64,000 bases of DNA, from positions 49,351 to 113,350 of the forward strand of contig QFZU02000007.1 in assembly GCA_003260025.2 (NCBI GenBank), in the 5' to 3' direction. Within the stretch, counting starts at the first letter, position 1, and each line of letters starts with the position of its first letter. Below the pieces are notes generated by a model. It was not told where the DNA came from and made no database searches. It worked only from the letters and a program-made list of their open reading frames with translations. Shown here piece by piece: positions 7,997 through 17,068 of this stretch. The DNA comes from Microbispora triticiradicis (lineage in GTDB: Bacteria; Actinomycetota; Actinomycetes; Streptosporangiales; Streptosporangiaceae). A program made the position numbers and the translations under genes.

Positions 7997-8127
7997 AGAC
8001 GTACCTTTCGTGCATACAGCAGGCGATACGATCAAATTCCGCCAGGCTGAACATTTCCTTTCGTCATCGGTACGCAGGGGTGAGCAGTGCTTGACGATCG
8101 CGTCCGGAAGTTGAACGCGGGACGCGG

Positions 8128-8727
8128 TCAGGAGGATGGCCGGGCCAGCAGGATTCCGGCGCCGAGGGGAACGGCGACGGCTGGGATGCGGATCGGCACC
8201 TTCTTCTCACCGATCTTGAATCCCTCCATCCCCCAACTCACCGCGACCTCGCAGTCCCCGCCGGGATGGAGGGTCACCAGCCGCCCGTCGCGGATACCCG
8301 CGTACAGCAGCCCGATCGTGAACGTCAGGTCGACGGAGAACGTGATCGTGAGCACTCTGCGCTCGTCGGTGTAGACCTCGACGTACGGGCGGTGCTCCGA
8401 GGTGATCGAGTGCGCGGCCAGGAGGACCTGCGCGGTCTTCCCACGGCGGCCGTCCTCGTGACTGCGCACCGCGGCGGCCCGCAGTTCGCGGGACTTCTGC
8501 CACCCGGCCGCCAGGACCGTCCCGAGAGTGATCCCGTGGAGCAGGCCGGCGCCGGCCTCGGGCAGCTGAGCGACGAGTTGTCCGGCGAGGTCCGGGGCGT
8601 CGCGGCAGATCGTGCTCATCACCTGGGGGTCGCGGACGAGGCGTGCCGCTGCCGCCACCGCGCCGCGCGCGCCGTCATAGAGCGCGAGGGCGGCCGTGCC
8701 CGGATTCGGGTTGATGGTCAGGTTCAT
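8128..8727 (-). CDS. Uncharacterised protein coupled to a PASTA membrane protein
   Basis: The 199-residue product starts MNLTINPNPGTAALALYDGARG and has no recognised domain. The first half is Ala-rich and helical. The second half has a beta-rich pattern (VEVYTDERRVLTITFSVDLTFTIGLLYAG), then CEVAVSWGMEGFKIGEKKVPIRIPAV and an end GAGILLARPSS. There is no signal peptide. Its ATG overlaps the stop of the upstream PASTA gene (ATGA), so the two are translated together and probably act together. The longer open frame upstream is a shadow of the PASTA gene. Confidence 0.75.
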   Translation of the reverse strand: MNLTINPNPGTAALALYDGARGAVAAAARLVRDPQVMSTICRDAPDLAGQLVAQLPEAGAGLLHGITLGTVLAAGWQKSRELRAAAVRSHEDGRRGKTAQVLLAAHSITSEHRPYVEVYTDERRVLTITFSVDLTFTIGLLYAGIRDGRLVTLHPGGDCEVAVSWGMEGFKIGEKKVPIRIPAVAVPLGAGILLARPSS

Positions 8728-9770
8728 GACAGGCCTTCCCGGATCTCCTGCCGACCCGGGTCCGCGACCGCGTGGAGGCGTACGGCCGGGCGGGAGTCGC
8801 GGCTCTCGTGGATTCGCACGTTCGGGGACGGGTCGGCGCGGGAGACGAGTCGCACCTCCCGGCGGCGGTCGTGGTCCCGGTCGGGCGCGCGCCGGCCGTC
8901 CCGCGCCTTCCATCCGGCGAGGCCGAGGAGCGCGGCGGCGACCACGACGACGGCGAGCCACGGTTGCACACCGAAGTCAGAGCCCGTCTCCTCGCCGGAG
9001 AACGCGACCGTCGGCACCGGCTCAGGGCTCGCCTCGGGCGACTCCTCCGGCTGCGGCGACTCCGGGGGACTCGGCGAGGGACTGTCGTCCGGGCTCGCCG
9101 GTGGACTCACAGGTGGGCTCGCGGAGGGGCTCACCGGGGACACTTCGCTCAGGACGACGTCGATGGCGTCGCCGATGGTCAGCTCGTCTCCGCCGGGAGG
9201 GTTCTGGTCCTCGACGATTTGGTCGTCGCGCGCGTCGTCCGCCCCTCTGAGCGTCAGCCCCCGGTCCGCCGCCATCTGCCGCGCCTCCGCGACTGTACGG
9301 CCGATGAGGTACGGCACCTCGGTCGAGCCGTCGAGGAGCAGGCTGACGGCCTGCCCGTAGGCGAGCCGCCCGCCGGGCGCGGGAGTCTGCTGGGCGACCT
9401 TCCACTCGCCGGTGGCCTCCGGCTGCCCGGTGGTCACGCCGAATCCGGCCTTCTCCGCTTCGGTGGTGGCCGCGGTCAGCGTCATCCCGGTCAGGTCGGG
9501 CACCTGCCCTTCCAGGTAAACCCGGACACCCGTGATTTTGAATTCGATGCACGACAACGTCTCCGCGCTGCTCACGAAACTCGTCCCGGGAGGCACGGGA
9601 TCGGGCACGGTCACGACCCCATAGCCGAAATGGCCGTTGAGCGTCGCGTACGCCTGCTCGTACGTCTGACCGGTCACGTTGGGCGGGGGTGGGCAGCTCG
9701 TGGCCCGCGCCGGCGTGGCCCAGAACGCGGCGGCGGCCACGGCGAGGGCCACGATCAGGCGTACCGGCAT
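8724..9770 (-). CDS. Membrane-anchored PASTA-domain protein
   Basis: The 348-residue protein begins with a Sec-type signal (MPVRLIVALAVAAAAFW, cleavage near ARA). Three PASTA-like repeats follow, with cores PPNVTGQTYEQAYATL, VPDLTGMTLTAATTEAEKAG and VPYLIGRTVAEARQMA. Then comes a Ser/Pro-rich stalk (about residues 210-255), one membrane helix (WLAVVVVAAALLGLAGW) and a basic cytoplasmic tail of about 65 residues. PASTA domains usually bind cell-wall fragments. Here they are not attached to a kinase or transpeptidase, so the protein may be a wall sensor or anchor working with the coupled downstream gene. Confidence 0.8.
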   Translation of the reverse strand: MPVRLIVALAVAAAAFWATPARATSCPPPPNVTGQTYEQAYATLNGHFGYGVVTVPDPVPPGTSFVSSAETLSCIEFKITGVRVYLEGQVPDLTGMTLTAATTEAEKAGFGVTTGQPEATGEWKVAQQTPAPGGRLAYGQAVSLLLDGSTEVPYLIGRTVAEARQMAADRGLTLRGADDARDDQIVEDQNPPGGDELTIGDAIDVVLSEVSPVSPSASPPVSPPASPDDSPSPSPPESPQPEESPEASPEPVPTVAFSGEETGSDFGVQPWLAVVVVAAALLGLAGWKARDGRRAPDRDHDRRREVRLVSRADPSPNVRIHESRDSRPAVRLHAVADPGRQEIREGLS

Positions 9771-10058
9771 GATCGTCTCCGGAACGAGTCGAGGGTGTCC
9801 GAGGGGGACGGGTCGGGGTCGCCCGGACGGGACGGGCCGGGTCGTCCGAAGGGAACGGGGGCGGGCTTCCCGAATAACGGGCTCCTCGAAGAAACGTTAC
9901 GAAGAATCGCGGTCGGCTGGCGTAAGTATCCCCCTACTCATATTCGCGAGCGCAATTCCCCGGTCCGATGAGCGGACCGGGGACGCGGATTCCCGAAATC
10001 AGTCCGAAATGCGCATACGGGCAAAATCGCTGGAGCTGTCGGGCGATCGCCCGGCACT
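9771..10058. other. Intergenic region with two hairpins upstream of the PASTA gene
   Basis: No gene is seen. The stretch holds a perfect hairpin CCCCGGTCCG/CGGACCGGGG (9958-9967 and 9973-9982) and a 14-bp palindrome at 10040-10053. The AT-richer part 9880-9960 is the likely promoter zone for the leftward PASTA gene. Confidence 0.4.
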
Positions 10059-10076
10059 CCGGCTCCACTGAGCCGG
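10059..10076 (-). terminator. Terminator of the ArsB/NhaD-type transporter gene
   Basis: CCGGCTC and GAGCCGG (10059-10065, 10070-10076) around a 4-base loop, placed directly after the transporter stop codon. Confidence 0.5.
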
Positions 10077-10078
10077 GC

Positions 10079-11365
10079 TCAGAGCAGGTAGCGCAGCCAG
10101 AGGTACGGCGTGGCCAGGGCCACGGTGACGACGGTGACGACCAGGCCGTACTTGGTGAACTCCCAGAAGCTGATGCGCGCGCCGTTGCGCTCGGCGATGC
10201 CGAGGATGACGACGTTGGCGGAGGCGCCGACGGCGGTGGCGTTCCCGCCGAGGTCCGCGCCCAGCGCGAGGGCCCACCACAGGACGTCGTGGTCGCCGGG
10301 CACGTGCTGGGCGAGGTCGGCCACGATCGGGCTCATCGTGGCGACGTAGGGGATGTTGTCCACGATCGCCGACAGCCCGGCCGAGGCCCAGAGCAGGACC
10401 ATGGCCGTCACGCCGGGCCGCCCTGCGGTCGCCTCCGCCGCGGCCTGCGACACCTGGGCGATCACGCCGGTCTCGACGAGAGCGCCGACCATCACGAACA
10501 GCCCGGCGAAGAACACCAGCGTCGGCCACTCCACCTCGCGCAGGGCCTCGTCCGTGGTGATCTTGGTGACCAGCACGAGCAGCCCCGCGCCGAGCAGCGC
10601 CACGACGGACGGTTCGTAGTGCAGCACCGGGTGCAGCACGAACGCGGCGACGACCACCCCGAGCACCGACAGGCTCTGCACGAGCATGACCCGGTCCTCG
10701 ATGGCCGCCTTCTCGTCGAGTTGCATGATCTCGGCGGCCCGTTCCGGGTCGTACCGGAAGGCGCCGCGGAACAGCACCCGGCACAGCCCGATGAACACCG
10801 CCGTCAGCACGATCACCAGCGGCGCCAGGTGGACGAGGAAGTCGTTGAAGGTCAGCCCGGCGCGGGAGGCGATGATGATGTTCGGCGGGTCGCCGACGAG
10901 CGTCGCGGTGCCGCCGATGTTGGACGCCATCGCCTCGGCGATCAGGAACGGCGCGACCGGCAGGGCGAGGCGCTCGCAGACGAGGAACGTCACCGGCGCG
11001 ATCAGCAGCACGGTCGTGACGTTGTCCAGCAGCGCCGACGCCAGGGCCGTGATCACCAGGAGCAGCACCATGAGCCGGAACGGCCGTCCTCTGGCGCGTT
11101 TGGCGGCCCAGATCGCCAGGTATTCGAACACGCCGGTCTGCCGCAGCACGCCGACGATGATCATCATGCCGAGCAGCAGGAAGACGACGTTCCAGTCCAC
11201 GCCGGACTCCTGCGAGAAGAACGCGGAGCCGGCCGCCGTCGCGTGGACCAGCAGCATGATCGCGGCGCCGCCCAGGGCGGCCTTGACCCGGTGGATCTTC
11301 TCGGTCGCGATGAGGACGTAGGTGGCGGCGAAGACGATCGCCGCCACCCAGGCGGTCACCGTCAT
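10079..11365 (-). CDS. ArsB/NhaD-type ion transporter (IT superfamily)
   Basis: The 428-residue protein has about eleven membrane helices and the paired re-entrant signatures of this superfamily: [19 protein letters not shown] with [19 protein letters not shown] in the first half, and [16 protein letters not shown] with [19 protein letters not shown] in the second. Members move arsenite, Na+/H+ or organic anions; the substrate here cannot be told from motifs. No ars genes are nearby. The start overlaps the stop of the CBS-domain gene (ATGA), so transport may be regulated by a nucleotide-sensing partner. Confidence 0.88.
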   Translation of the reverse strand: MTVTAWVAAIVFAATYVLIATEKIHRVKAALGGAAIMLLVHATAAGSAFFSQESGVDWNVVFLLLGMMIIVGVLRQTGVFEYLAIWAAKRARGRPFRLMVLLLVITALASALLDNVTTVLLIAPVTFLVCERLALPVAPFLIAEAMASNIGGTATLVGDPPNIIIASRAGLTFNDFLVHLAPLVIVLTAVFIGLCRVLFRGAFRYDPERAAEIMQLDEKAAIEDRVMLVQSLSVLGVVVAAFVLHPVLHYEPSVVALLGAGLLVLVTKITTDEALREVEWPTLVFFAGLFVMVGALVETGVIAQVSQAAAEATAGRPGVTAMVLLWASAGLSAIVDNIPYVATMSPIVADLAQHVPGDHDVLWWALALGADLGGNATAVGASANVVILGIAERNGARISFWEFTKYGLVVTVVTVALATPYLWLRYLL

Positions 11366-11799
11366 GCGAGCCGCTTGAGCAGCGCGGAGAGTGTGACCGC
11401 GCCCAGCAGCCGGCCGCCGTCCAGCACCGCGACCAGGGGACTGCGGGTGCGCGCCATCAGCGCGCCGATCTCCAGGAGGGTGGCGTCCGGGTCGGTGACC
11501 GGCAGCTCGCGCGGACGCTCCGGCAACGCCTGCCGGACCGTGCGCCCGCCCAGGGCGCGTACGAACGCGTCGGCGTGCGCCTCGTCGATCACCCGGGCCA
11601 GCGCCGGATCGTCCTGGCAGTAGCGGGGCACGGCCAGGCGCAGCACCTGCGTGCCGGGCAGGATCGACACCGGCGTGCCGTGCTCGTCCAGCACGATCAG
11701 TCCCGGCAGTTCGCGTTCGGCCATGAGACGCGCGGCCTCGGCCACGGGGGAGTCGAGCCCCACCGTGGGGAACGGCACTAGGAGATCACGGGCACGCAT
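11362..11799 (-). CDS. CBS-domain pair protein
   Basis: A 145-residue protein made of two CBS motifs: [21 protein letters not shown] with [17 protein letters not shown], and [20 protein letters not shown] with [25 protein letters not shown] pairs bind adenine nucleotides and gate transporters or enzymes. The ATG at 11799 follows AGGTGAG. It is the first gene of a two-gene operon with the ion transporter, with a four-base overlap, so it probably senses energy state or ligand for that transporter. Confidence 0.88.
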   Translation of the reverse strand: MRARDLLVPFPTVGLDSPVAEAARLMAERELPGLIVLDEHGTPVSILPGTQVLRLAVPRYCQDDPALARVIDEAHADAFVRALGGRTVRQALPERPRELPVTDPDATLLEIGALMARTRSPLVAVLDGGRLLGAVTLSALLKRLA

Positions 11800-11918
11800 G
11801 ATCTCACCTGCCCAGGACGTACGGCTGTGCTCACGGCTGCCTTCCGGTCGGCGGTCCGGCCTCCCGGGTATGGGAGACCCCTTCGCCGACCAGACTTCCC
11901 GGCACGCCCCGGACCAGG

Positions 11919-13235
11919 CTATCGGCCGGACACGCCGTACAGAAGTCCCGAAGAGCGGACGAACGCCCGCTCGGCGTACGGGAGACGGCCGAGCGACCCC
12001 GCGGGCAGCGGCACCACGCCCTCGGGCGGGGTGGTCAGGCGGGCGGCGAAGGCCAGCCGCCGACCGAGGCGTCCGGCCGGCGAGACGTAGTCGTCCGCGC
12101 CCGCGAACCACGTCTCCCCGATCGCCCCGGCCGCCGCGATCCGCGCCAGCGCCGCCTCGACGTCCTCCCCCGGCCGTACGACCGTCGAGGGCAGGCGGTC
12201 GGTCTCCTCGTCGGACCGCACGAGCGGCGTGCCGTCGAGCCAGCCGACGAGACAGACCGTGACCTCCGCGAACCCGGACCGCGCCGCCTCGGCCGCCGCC
12301 TCCGCCGCGCCCGGCGTCTCCCACCCGTGCAGGGAGAAGACCGGCGGGCGGGACCCGTTCGACTCGGCGGCCGTCCGGCCGTGGGCGAGCGCGCGGCGCA
12401 CGGCCTCGACGCCCGCCCGCGCGTACGGCACCGTCCGCTCGGGCAGCCGGTCCATCGGGAACCAGCCCAGCTCCGCGCACTTGTGCGGCTCGGCGTTGAC
12501 CGGCGTGCCGGTGTATCCCCTGGGCACGAGGAACAACCCGACGCGGGCCGTGCCGCCCGGGTTGCGATGGTGCATCACGTGGACCACCTCGCAGCCGTAC
12601 GGCTCGATGCCCAGCTCCTCGCGCGCCTCGCGGACCGTGGCGTCCACGGCCGTCTCCCCGTCCTCCAGGTGCCCGGACGGCATGATCTGCCACTCCCCGT
12701 CGGCGTACCCGGTGCCGTGGCGGCGGCCGAGCAGCACCCTGTCCCCGTCCGTCAGCAGCAGATGCACGTCCACGACCGGCCGGTACCGGCCCGGGGCGTA
12801 CGTCGCGGCGTCGAGCAGCGCGGGCAGCGTGGCGGCGCTCGCCGAGATGAACTCCCCCAGCTCCGGCGGCACCATGTTCAGCGTGCGCACCTCCGCGGGG
12901 CGGACCCGCCGGACCTGGTGCAGGCCGACGTCCGGTTCGAGGAACTCCGGGCCGCTGCGGCGCGACAGGTCGAGCGAGACGAGCCGGCAGGCGAAGACGG
13001 TGCTCAGGCGGCCCGGCTCGGCGAGGGTGAACACGTGCAGCGCCGGTCCCGCCGTGGCGCCCAGCTCCTCGTCGAGCTCGCGGCGCAGCGCCGCGTCCAG
13101 GGAGACGTCGCCCGGCTCCACCCCGCCGCCCGGCGTGACCCAGTAAGGCTCACGCTCGGGCCGTACCCGGCGGAACAGGACGACGTCGTCCCCGTCGAAC
13201 AGGATGGCCCGGACAGCGTGCCGCACGGTGGTCAT
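11919..13235 (-). CDS. Tandem Nudix hydrolase with a C-terminal unknown domain
   Basis: The 438-residue protein carries two complete Nudix boxes, GGGVEPGDVSLDAALRRELDEELGA (quoted in part: REL-DEEL near residue 55) and GHLEDGETAVDATVREAREE near residue 200. Each lies in its own Nudix fold. Nudix enzymes cleave nucleoside diphosphates linked to other groups. After residue 310 comes a domain of about 125 residues (WETPGAAEAAAEAARSGFAE to GLLYGVSGR) that I do not recognise. The ATG at 13235 follows GAGAGG by nine bases. It diverges from the aldo/keto reductase gene. Substrates cannot be assigned. Confidence 0.85.
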   Translation of the reverse strand: MTTVRHAVRAILFDGDDVVLFRRVRPEREPYWVTPGGGVEPGDVSLDAALRRELDEELGATAGPALHVFTLAEPGRLSTVFACRLVSLDLSRRSGPEFLEPDVGLHQVRRVRPAEVRTLNMVPPELGEFISASAATLPALLDAATYAPGRYRPVVDVHLLLTDGDRVLLGRRHGTGYADGEWQIMPSGHLEDGETAVDATVREAREELGIEPYGCEVVHVMHHRNPGGTARVGLFLVPRGYTGTPVNAEPHKCAELGWFPMDRLPERTVPYARAGVEAVRRALAHGRTAAESNGSRPPVFSLHGWETPGAAEAAAEAARSGFAEVTVCLVGWLDGTPLVRSDEETDRLPSTVVRPGEDVEAALARIAAAGAIGETWFAGADDYVSPAGRLGRRLAFAARLTTPPEGVVPLPAGSLGRLPYAERAFVRSSGLLYGVSGR

Positions 13236-13361
13236 GCCCGGCATCCTCTCGCGGGCGTCCGCCGTGCGCCCCCCGGACGGCCTCTCCGATGGCGCGAAAT
13301 ACGGTGAGGTGATGCTTCCGCCGCCGGCGAGGCGGACGGTGAGGGGACTGTGAGGGGAACC

Positions 13362-14297
13362 ATGACGGAGATGACCTATCGGCGGCTGGGGGACTCGGGG
13401 CTCGTCGTCTCGGCCGTCGGCCTCGGCGGCAACAACTTCGGCCGCAGGATCGACCTCGACGCCACGCGCGCCGTGGTCGACGCCGCGCTCGACGCCGGCG
13501 TCACGCTGATCGACACCGCGGACATCTACGGGGAGTCGGAGGCCCTGCTCGGCGAGGTGCTGAAGGGGCGGCGCGACCAGGTCGTCCTCGCGACCAAGTT
13601 CGGCGGGGACGTGCACGGCGCCAACGGGCCCGACTGGGGCGCGCGGGCCTCGCGGCGCTACGTCCGCCTGGCGGTCGAACGGTCGCTGCGCCGGCTCGGG
13701 ACCGACTGGATCGACCTCTACCAGTTGCACTTCCCCGATCCGTCCACACCGGTCGAGGAGACCCTGTCGGTCCTGACGGACCTGGTGCGGGAGGGGAAGG
13801 TCCGCTACCTGGGCTCGTCCAACTTCGCCGCCTGGCAGGTCACCGACGCGGACTGGATCGCCCGCACCGGTGGTCTGGAGCGCTTCGTCAGCGCCCAGAA
13901 CGAGTACAGCCTGCTGGACCGCCGGGTGGAGCAGGAACTCGTCCCGGCGCTGACGTACCACGGCATCGGCCTGCTGCCGTACTTCCCGCTCGCCAACGGC
14001 CTGCTGACCGGCAAGTATCGGCGCGGGGAGCAGCCGCCGGAGGGCAGCCGCCTCGCCGGCCGTCCGCAGTATCTGACCGGCGAGCGGTTCGACGTGGTGG
14101 AGAGGCTGCGGGAGTTCGCCGAGCGGCAGGGCGTGACCCTGCTGGACGTGGCCATCGGGGGACTGCTCGCGCGGCCCGCCGTGTCGTCGGTGATCGCGGG
14201 CGCGACCCGGCCGGAGCAGGTCGCGGCCAACGCGGCGGCGGCCGGATGGCGGCCGGACGACGCGGCCCTGAAGGAGCTCGACGAGATCCTCAGCTGA
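13362..14297 (+). CDS. Aldo/keto reductase
   Basis: A 311-residue NADPH-dependent oxidoreductase with the AKR pattern. It has YRRLGDSGLVVSAVGLGG at the N-terminus, the catalytic Asp-Tyr in TLIDTADIYGESEALLG, Lys in VLATKFGG, the His in LYQLHFPDPSTPVEE, and the cofactor loop PAVSSVIAGATRPEQVAANA. This matches the YhdN/Tas-like branch. The start at the second ATG (13362) follows GAGGGGA. Substrate unknown. Confidence 0.92.
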   Translation: MTEMTYRRLGDSGLVVSAVGLGGNNFGRRIDLDATRAVVDAALDAGVTLIDTADIYGESEALLGEVLKGRRDQVVLATKFGGDVHGANGPDWGARASRRYVRLAVERSLRRLGTDWIDLYQLHFPDPSTPVEETLSVLTDLVREGKVRYLGSSNFAAWQVTDADWIARTGGLERFVSAQNEYSLLDRRVEQELVPALTYHGIGLLPYFPLANGLLTGKYRRGEQPPEGSRLAGRPQYLTGERFDVVERLREFAERQGVTLLDVAIGGLLARPAVSSVIAGATRPEQVAANAAAAGWRPDDAALKELDEILS

Positions 14298-14331
14298 TTA
14301 CATAACCTTGCGGGAATATAGCCGAAGGGGT

Positions 14332-14673
14332 ATGTTCGGGGTCGTGCCAGCGACCTTCGACGTACTCGCCGAGCCCGTGCGGCGGCGGATCCTCGACCTG
14401 CTGCTCGAACGCCCCCGCCTCGTCGGGGAGCTCACCGAGCGGCTCGGCCTGACCCAGCCCGGCACCTCCAAGCACCTCAAGGTGCTGCGCGAGGCCGGGC
14501 TGGTCCGCGTGCGCAGGGACGCCCAGCGCCGGTGGTACGAGCTCCGCCCCGAGCCGCTCGCCGAGATCGACGCGTGGCTCGCGCCGTACCGGAGGCTGTG
14601 GTCGGCGAGCTTCGACGCGCTGGAGAGGCATCTGGACGAGACGCCCGACGACGACCCGGAGGAGATGACGTGA
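14332..14673 (+). CDS. ArsR-family transcriptional regulator
   Basis: A small winged-helix protein (about 113 residues) with FDVLAEPVRRRILDLLLERP, the recognition helix LTQPGTSKHLKVLREAGLV and the wing VRVRRDAQRRWYELRPEPL. No metal-binding Cys cluster is present, so it is the ArsR type that is linked to SRPBCC partners rather than a metal sensor. An ATG at 14332 and a GTG at 14344 are both possible starts. It overlaps the following SRPBCC gene by four bases. Confidence 0.9.
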   Translation: MFGVVPATFDVLAEPVRRRILDLLLERPRLVGELTERLGLTQPGTSKHLKVLREAGLVRVRRDAQRRWYELRPEPLAEIDAWLAPYRRLWSASFDALERHLDETPDDDPEEMT

Positions 14674-15587
14674 AGGCGACGCTCGACGAGCTCGACGGAC
14701 GGCCGGTGCTGCGGATGGAGCGCAGGCTGTCCCACCCGAGGGAGAAGGTCTGGCGGGCGATCACCGAGCCCGAGCGGCTCGGCCGGTGGTTCCCGTTCAC
14801 GGTCGCCGAGATGGACCTGCGGGTGGGCGGCAAGATCGTGTTCGGTGGCGGCATGACGCTGGACGCCGAGATCACCGAGCTGGACCCGCCCCGCGTGTTC
14901 GCCTTCGTCCAGCGCTCCACCCCGGAGATGCCCCGCGAGGGCGACAACCTGCTGCGCTTCGAGCTTTCGCCGGAGGAGGGCGGCGGCTGCCTGCTCGTCT
15001 TCACGCAGGTCTTCGACGACCGCCCGGCCGCGGCGAGCTACGCCTCCGGGTGGCAGGTCTGCCTCGGCGCGTTGGACGCGGTCGTCGCCGGACGGTCACC
15101 CGAGTGGCCGGAGGGGAACTTCCCGGAGCTCCATCAGGCGTACGTGGAGGCGTTCGGGCTCACCGAGGCGGTGGCCGGACGAGCGGACGGACCGGGCGGC
15201 CGGCAGGTGCGGTTCGAGCGGCAGCTCACGCGGCCGGTGGAGGAGGTCTGGAACGCCGTGGGGGCCGCCGCGGCGACGATCGGCGCCCCGGTGCCGGACC
15301 GCCTCGGCGAGGGGACCGTCACGGCCGTCCGTACGCCGGGGGCTCCGGGCGCGGGGCCTGGCGCGGAGACGCCGGCGTACGTGGAGTTCACGGTCGCACC
15401 GGCGGGGCCGGAGCGGCCCGGGGCCATTCATGCCGAAGATGGGCGACGGGTGCGCTGGGAGCTGTCCAGGGGCACCGGACACGGCGCGCGGCTGGTCGTC
15501 ACGGACACCGGCGCGACCGGCCACACCTCCGTGCTGGAGGAGTGGCGGGACCGGATAGAGACGCTGGCGCGCGACCTCGTCGGCTGA
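14670..15587 (+). CDS. Double SRPBCC (AHSA1-like) domain protein
   Basis: The 305-residue protein has two START/SRPBCC folds. The first is full (residues about 15-165, RRLSHPREKVWRAITEPERLGRWFPF and GGCLLVFTQVFDDRPAAASYASGW). The second is degenerate (about 185-300, RQLTRPVEEVWNAV to VLEEWRDRIETLA). These folds bind hydrophobic ligands. An ArsR gene directly before an AHSA1 gene is a very common pair, in which the SRPBCC protein may sense or handle the effector. The GTG start overlaps the ArsR stop (GTGA). The second domain may be a regulatory copy. Confidence 0.85.
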   Translation: MKATLDELDGRPVLRMERRLSHPREKVWRAITEPERLGRWFPFTVAEMDLRVGGKIVFGGGMTLDAEITELDPPRVFAFVQRSTPEMPREGDNLLRFELSPEEGGGCLLVFTQVFDDRPAAASYASGWQVCLGALDAVVAGRSPEWPEGNFPELHQAYVEAFGLTEAVAGRADGPGGRQVRFERQLTRPVEEVWNAVGAAAATIGAPVPDRLGEGTVTAVRTPGAPGAGPGAETPAYVEFTVAPAGPERPGAIHAEDGRRVRWELSRGTGHGARLVVTDTGATGHTSVLEEWRDRIETLARDLVG

Positions 15588-15622
15588 GCTCCTCGGCAGT
15601 CCTTCGTAGTCCTCGGTGGTCG

Positions 15623-15970
15623 TCAGTAGTCGAGCATCCTCAGCAGACGGCCCAGGTACGGCGGCACGTTCCGCAGCCGTACGGCGTCGTGCGTGACGAA
15701 GGAGGCGGGAGCCAGCAGGGCCCGCAGCCCCGCGAGATCGATGAACCGCAGGTCGCCCGTGTCGATGACGATCTCGCCGCTCGCCTTCCTCGCCCTGGCG
15801 AGCGCGCTCGCCAGGGCCTCACTGTTGGAGACGTCGACCTCGCCATCGATGATCACCGACGCGTCCGCCGGGGACCACCTGACGCTGAGATAAGTGTCTG
15901 TGTAGAGAACTCCGCACTGATCCGCGGCGGAGGTCACGAAGTGCACCGGCTGAGCACGCCGGTGGTCCAT
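15623..15970 (-). CDS. STAS-domain anti-sigma factor antagonist
   Basis: About 115 residues with a STAS core: VRWSPADASVIIDGEVDVSN, then ALARARKASGEIVIDTGDLRFIDLAGLRALL. The Asp-Leu-Ala segment takes the place of the phosphorylatable Ser (usually DS or D-S/T-S-G), so classical phospho-switching is uncertain. The start is unclear: ATG 15970, GTG 15937 or a GTG at 16063 are all in frame. Partner anti-sigma ATPases are encoded 1.1 and 3.2 kb away, so it may act in the same switch. Confidence 0.8.
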   Translation of the reverse strand: MDHRRAQPVHFVTSAADQCGVLYTDTYLSVRWSPADASVIIDGEVDVSNSEALASALARARKASGEIVIDTGDLRFIDLAGLRALLAPASFVTHDAVRLRNVPPYLGRLLRMLDY

Positions 15971-16026
15971 CCACCGCTCGCCGCGCACGGGCGGGCGGTC
16001 ATGGAGCAGGACATGGCGATGATCAT
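15934..16026 (-). CDS. Possible leader micro-ORF of the STAS gene
   Basis: An ATG ten bases after a strong GGGAGGTGG opens a 30-codon frame (MIIAMSCSMTARPC and on) whose TGA overlaps an in-frame GTG of the STAS gene (GTGA at 15934-15937). The ribosome-binding site fits this small frame better than any STAS start. It may be a coupling leader, or the ribosome-binding site may serve a differently spaced start. Confidence 0.25.
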   Translation of the reverse strand: MIIAMSCSMTARPCAASGGWTTGVLSRCTS

Positions 16027-16142
16027 CGCTGTCCCACCTCCCTAGGGAAGCTGGAGTATTCACTGAGCGTCGTCGTCTGACGCTACTTCTGTCAATGGTT
16101 AGGCACGTTAATATTCAACGAAGATCTAACAAGGGTGCCGCG

Positions 16143-16964
16143 TCAGGATTTGCGGCCGACGCCGCCGACCGACCACACCGTGTTCTTCGGCGGCCGCAGC
16201 CTGCCCGGCTCAGGGCGCCAGTCCGGCAGCAGGACGAGGCCGGGTTCCACCAGCTCAAGGTCTCCGAACAGCCGAGGAATTTCCGCCCGTGTGGGCAGGC
16301 GCATGCGGCCGTCGTCCTTGGCGGCCCACTCGTTGGCGAACAGGAGGGACAGCTTGTCCGTCACCTCCGGCCGGATGTCGGAGACGGCATGACTGATGAC
16401 GATGTAACTGCCGGGGGCGATCACCTCGCGTAACCGCCGGGTGATGGAGAGCGTCAGATCGTCGTCGTTCATGGTGGAGAGGACGCCGACGAGCAGGACG
16501 GCCACGGGCTCGCCGAGATCCACGAGCCCGCGCAGCCGCGGGTGCGCGAACAGCCCGTCGGGGTCGCGCACGTCGCCGTGGATCACCACCACGCGCTCGT
16601 CGTCCTCGACCAGCGCCTGCCCGTGGTTCACCACGACGGGGTCGTAGTCCACGTACACCACCCGGGCGTCGGGGGCGTACCTCTGCGCGATCTCGTGGAC
16701 GTTGCCCTGGGTCGGCAGGCCGCACCCGATGTCGACGAACTGCCGGATCCCCGCCTCCGCCAGGAACCGTACGGTCCTGCGCATGAACTTGCGTCCCTCG
16801 CGGCACATCATCGGCAGCTCGGGCGCGATCTGCAGCGCCATCTCCGCGGCTTTGCGGTCCGCGGCGAAGTTGTTCTTCCCGCCGAGCCAGTAGTCGTAGA
16901 CCCGGGCCTCGTTCGGGATGGACGGGTCGAAACCCACTGGCTCGACCGGGGGGAAACCCGGCAT
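16143..16964 (-). CDS. SAM-dependent methyltransferase-like protein (DUF574 type)
   Basis: The 273-residue protein matches the large actinobacterial family of putative methyltransferases with N-terminal PNEARVYDYWLGGKNNFAADR. It has a Rossmann core FVDIGCGLPTQGNVHEIAQ, VVYVDYDPVVVNHG and VVIHGDVRDP. The ATG at 16964 follows GGAGGATC. Members are numerous in mycelial actinomycetes and none has a firm reaction as far as I know. Genes of this family often sit near XRE/DUF397 regulators, as here. Confidence 0.9.
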   Translation of the reverse strand: MPGFPPVEPVGFDPSIPNEARVYDYWLGGKNNFAADRKAAEMALQIAPELPMMCREGRKFMRRTVRFLAEAGIRQFVDIGCGLPTQGNVHEIAQRYAPDARVVYVDYDPVVVNHGQALVEDDERVVVIHGDVRDPDGLFAHPRLRGLVDLGEPVAVLLVGVLSTMNDDDLTLSITRRLREVIAPGSYIVISHAVSDIRPEVTDKLSLLFANEWAAKDDGRMRLPTRAEIPRLFGDLELVEPGLVLLPDWRPEPGRLRPPKNTVWSVGGVGRKS

Positions 16965-17068
16965 GATCCTCCGTTCAGCCCAGACGGCGATACTACCGAG
17001 GAAAATCGGGCTGAAGAGAGGGGAAGGGCCGGGTGGGTGCCTGACGGGGGCGGGGAGGGCCCGGTGGG

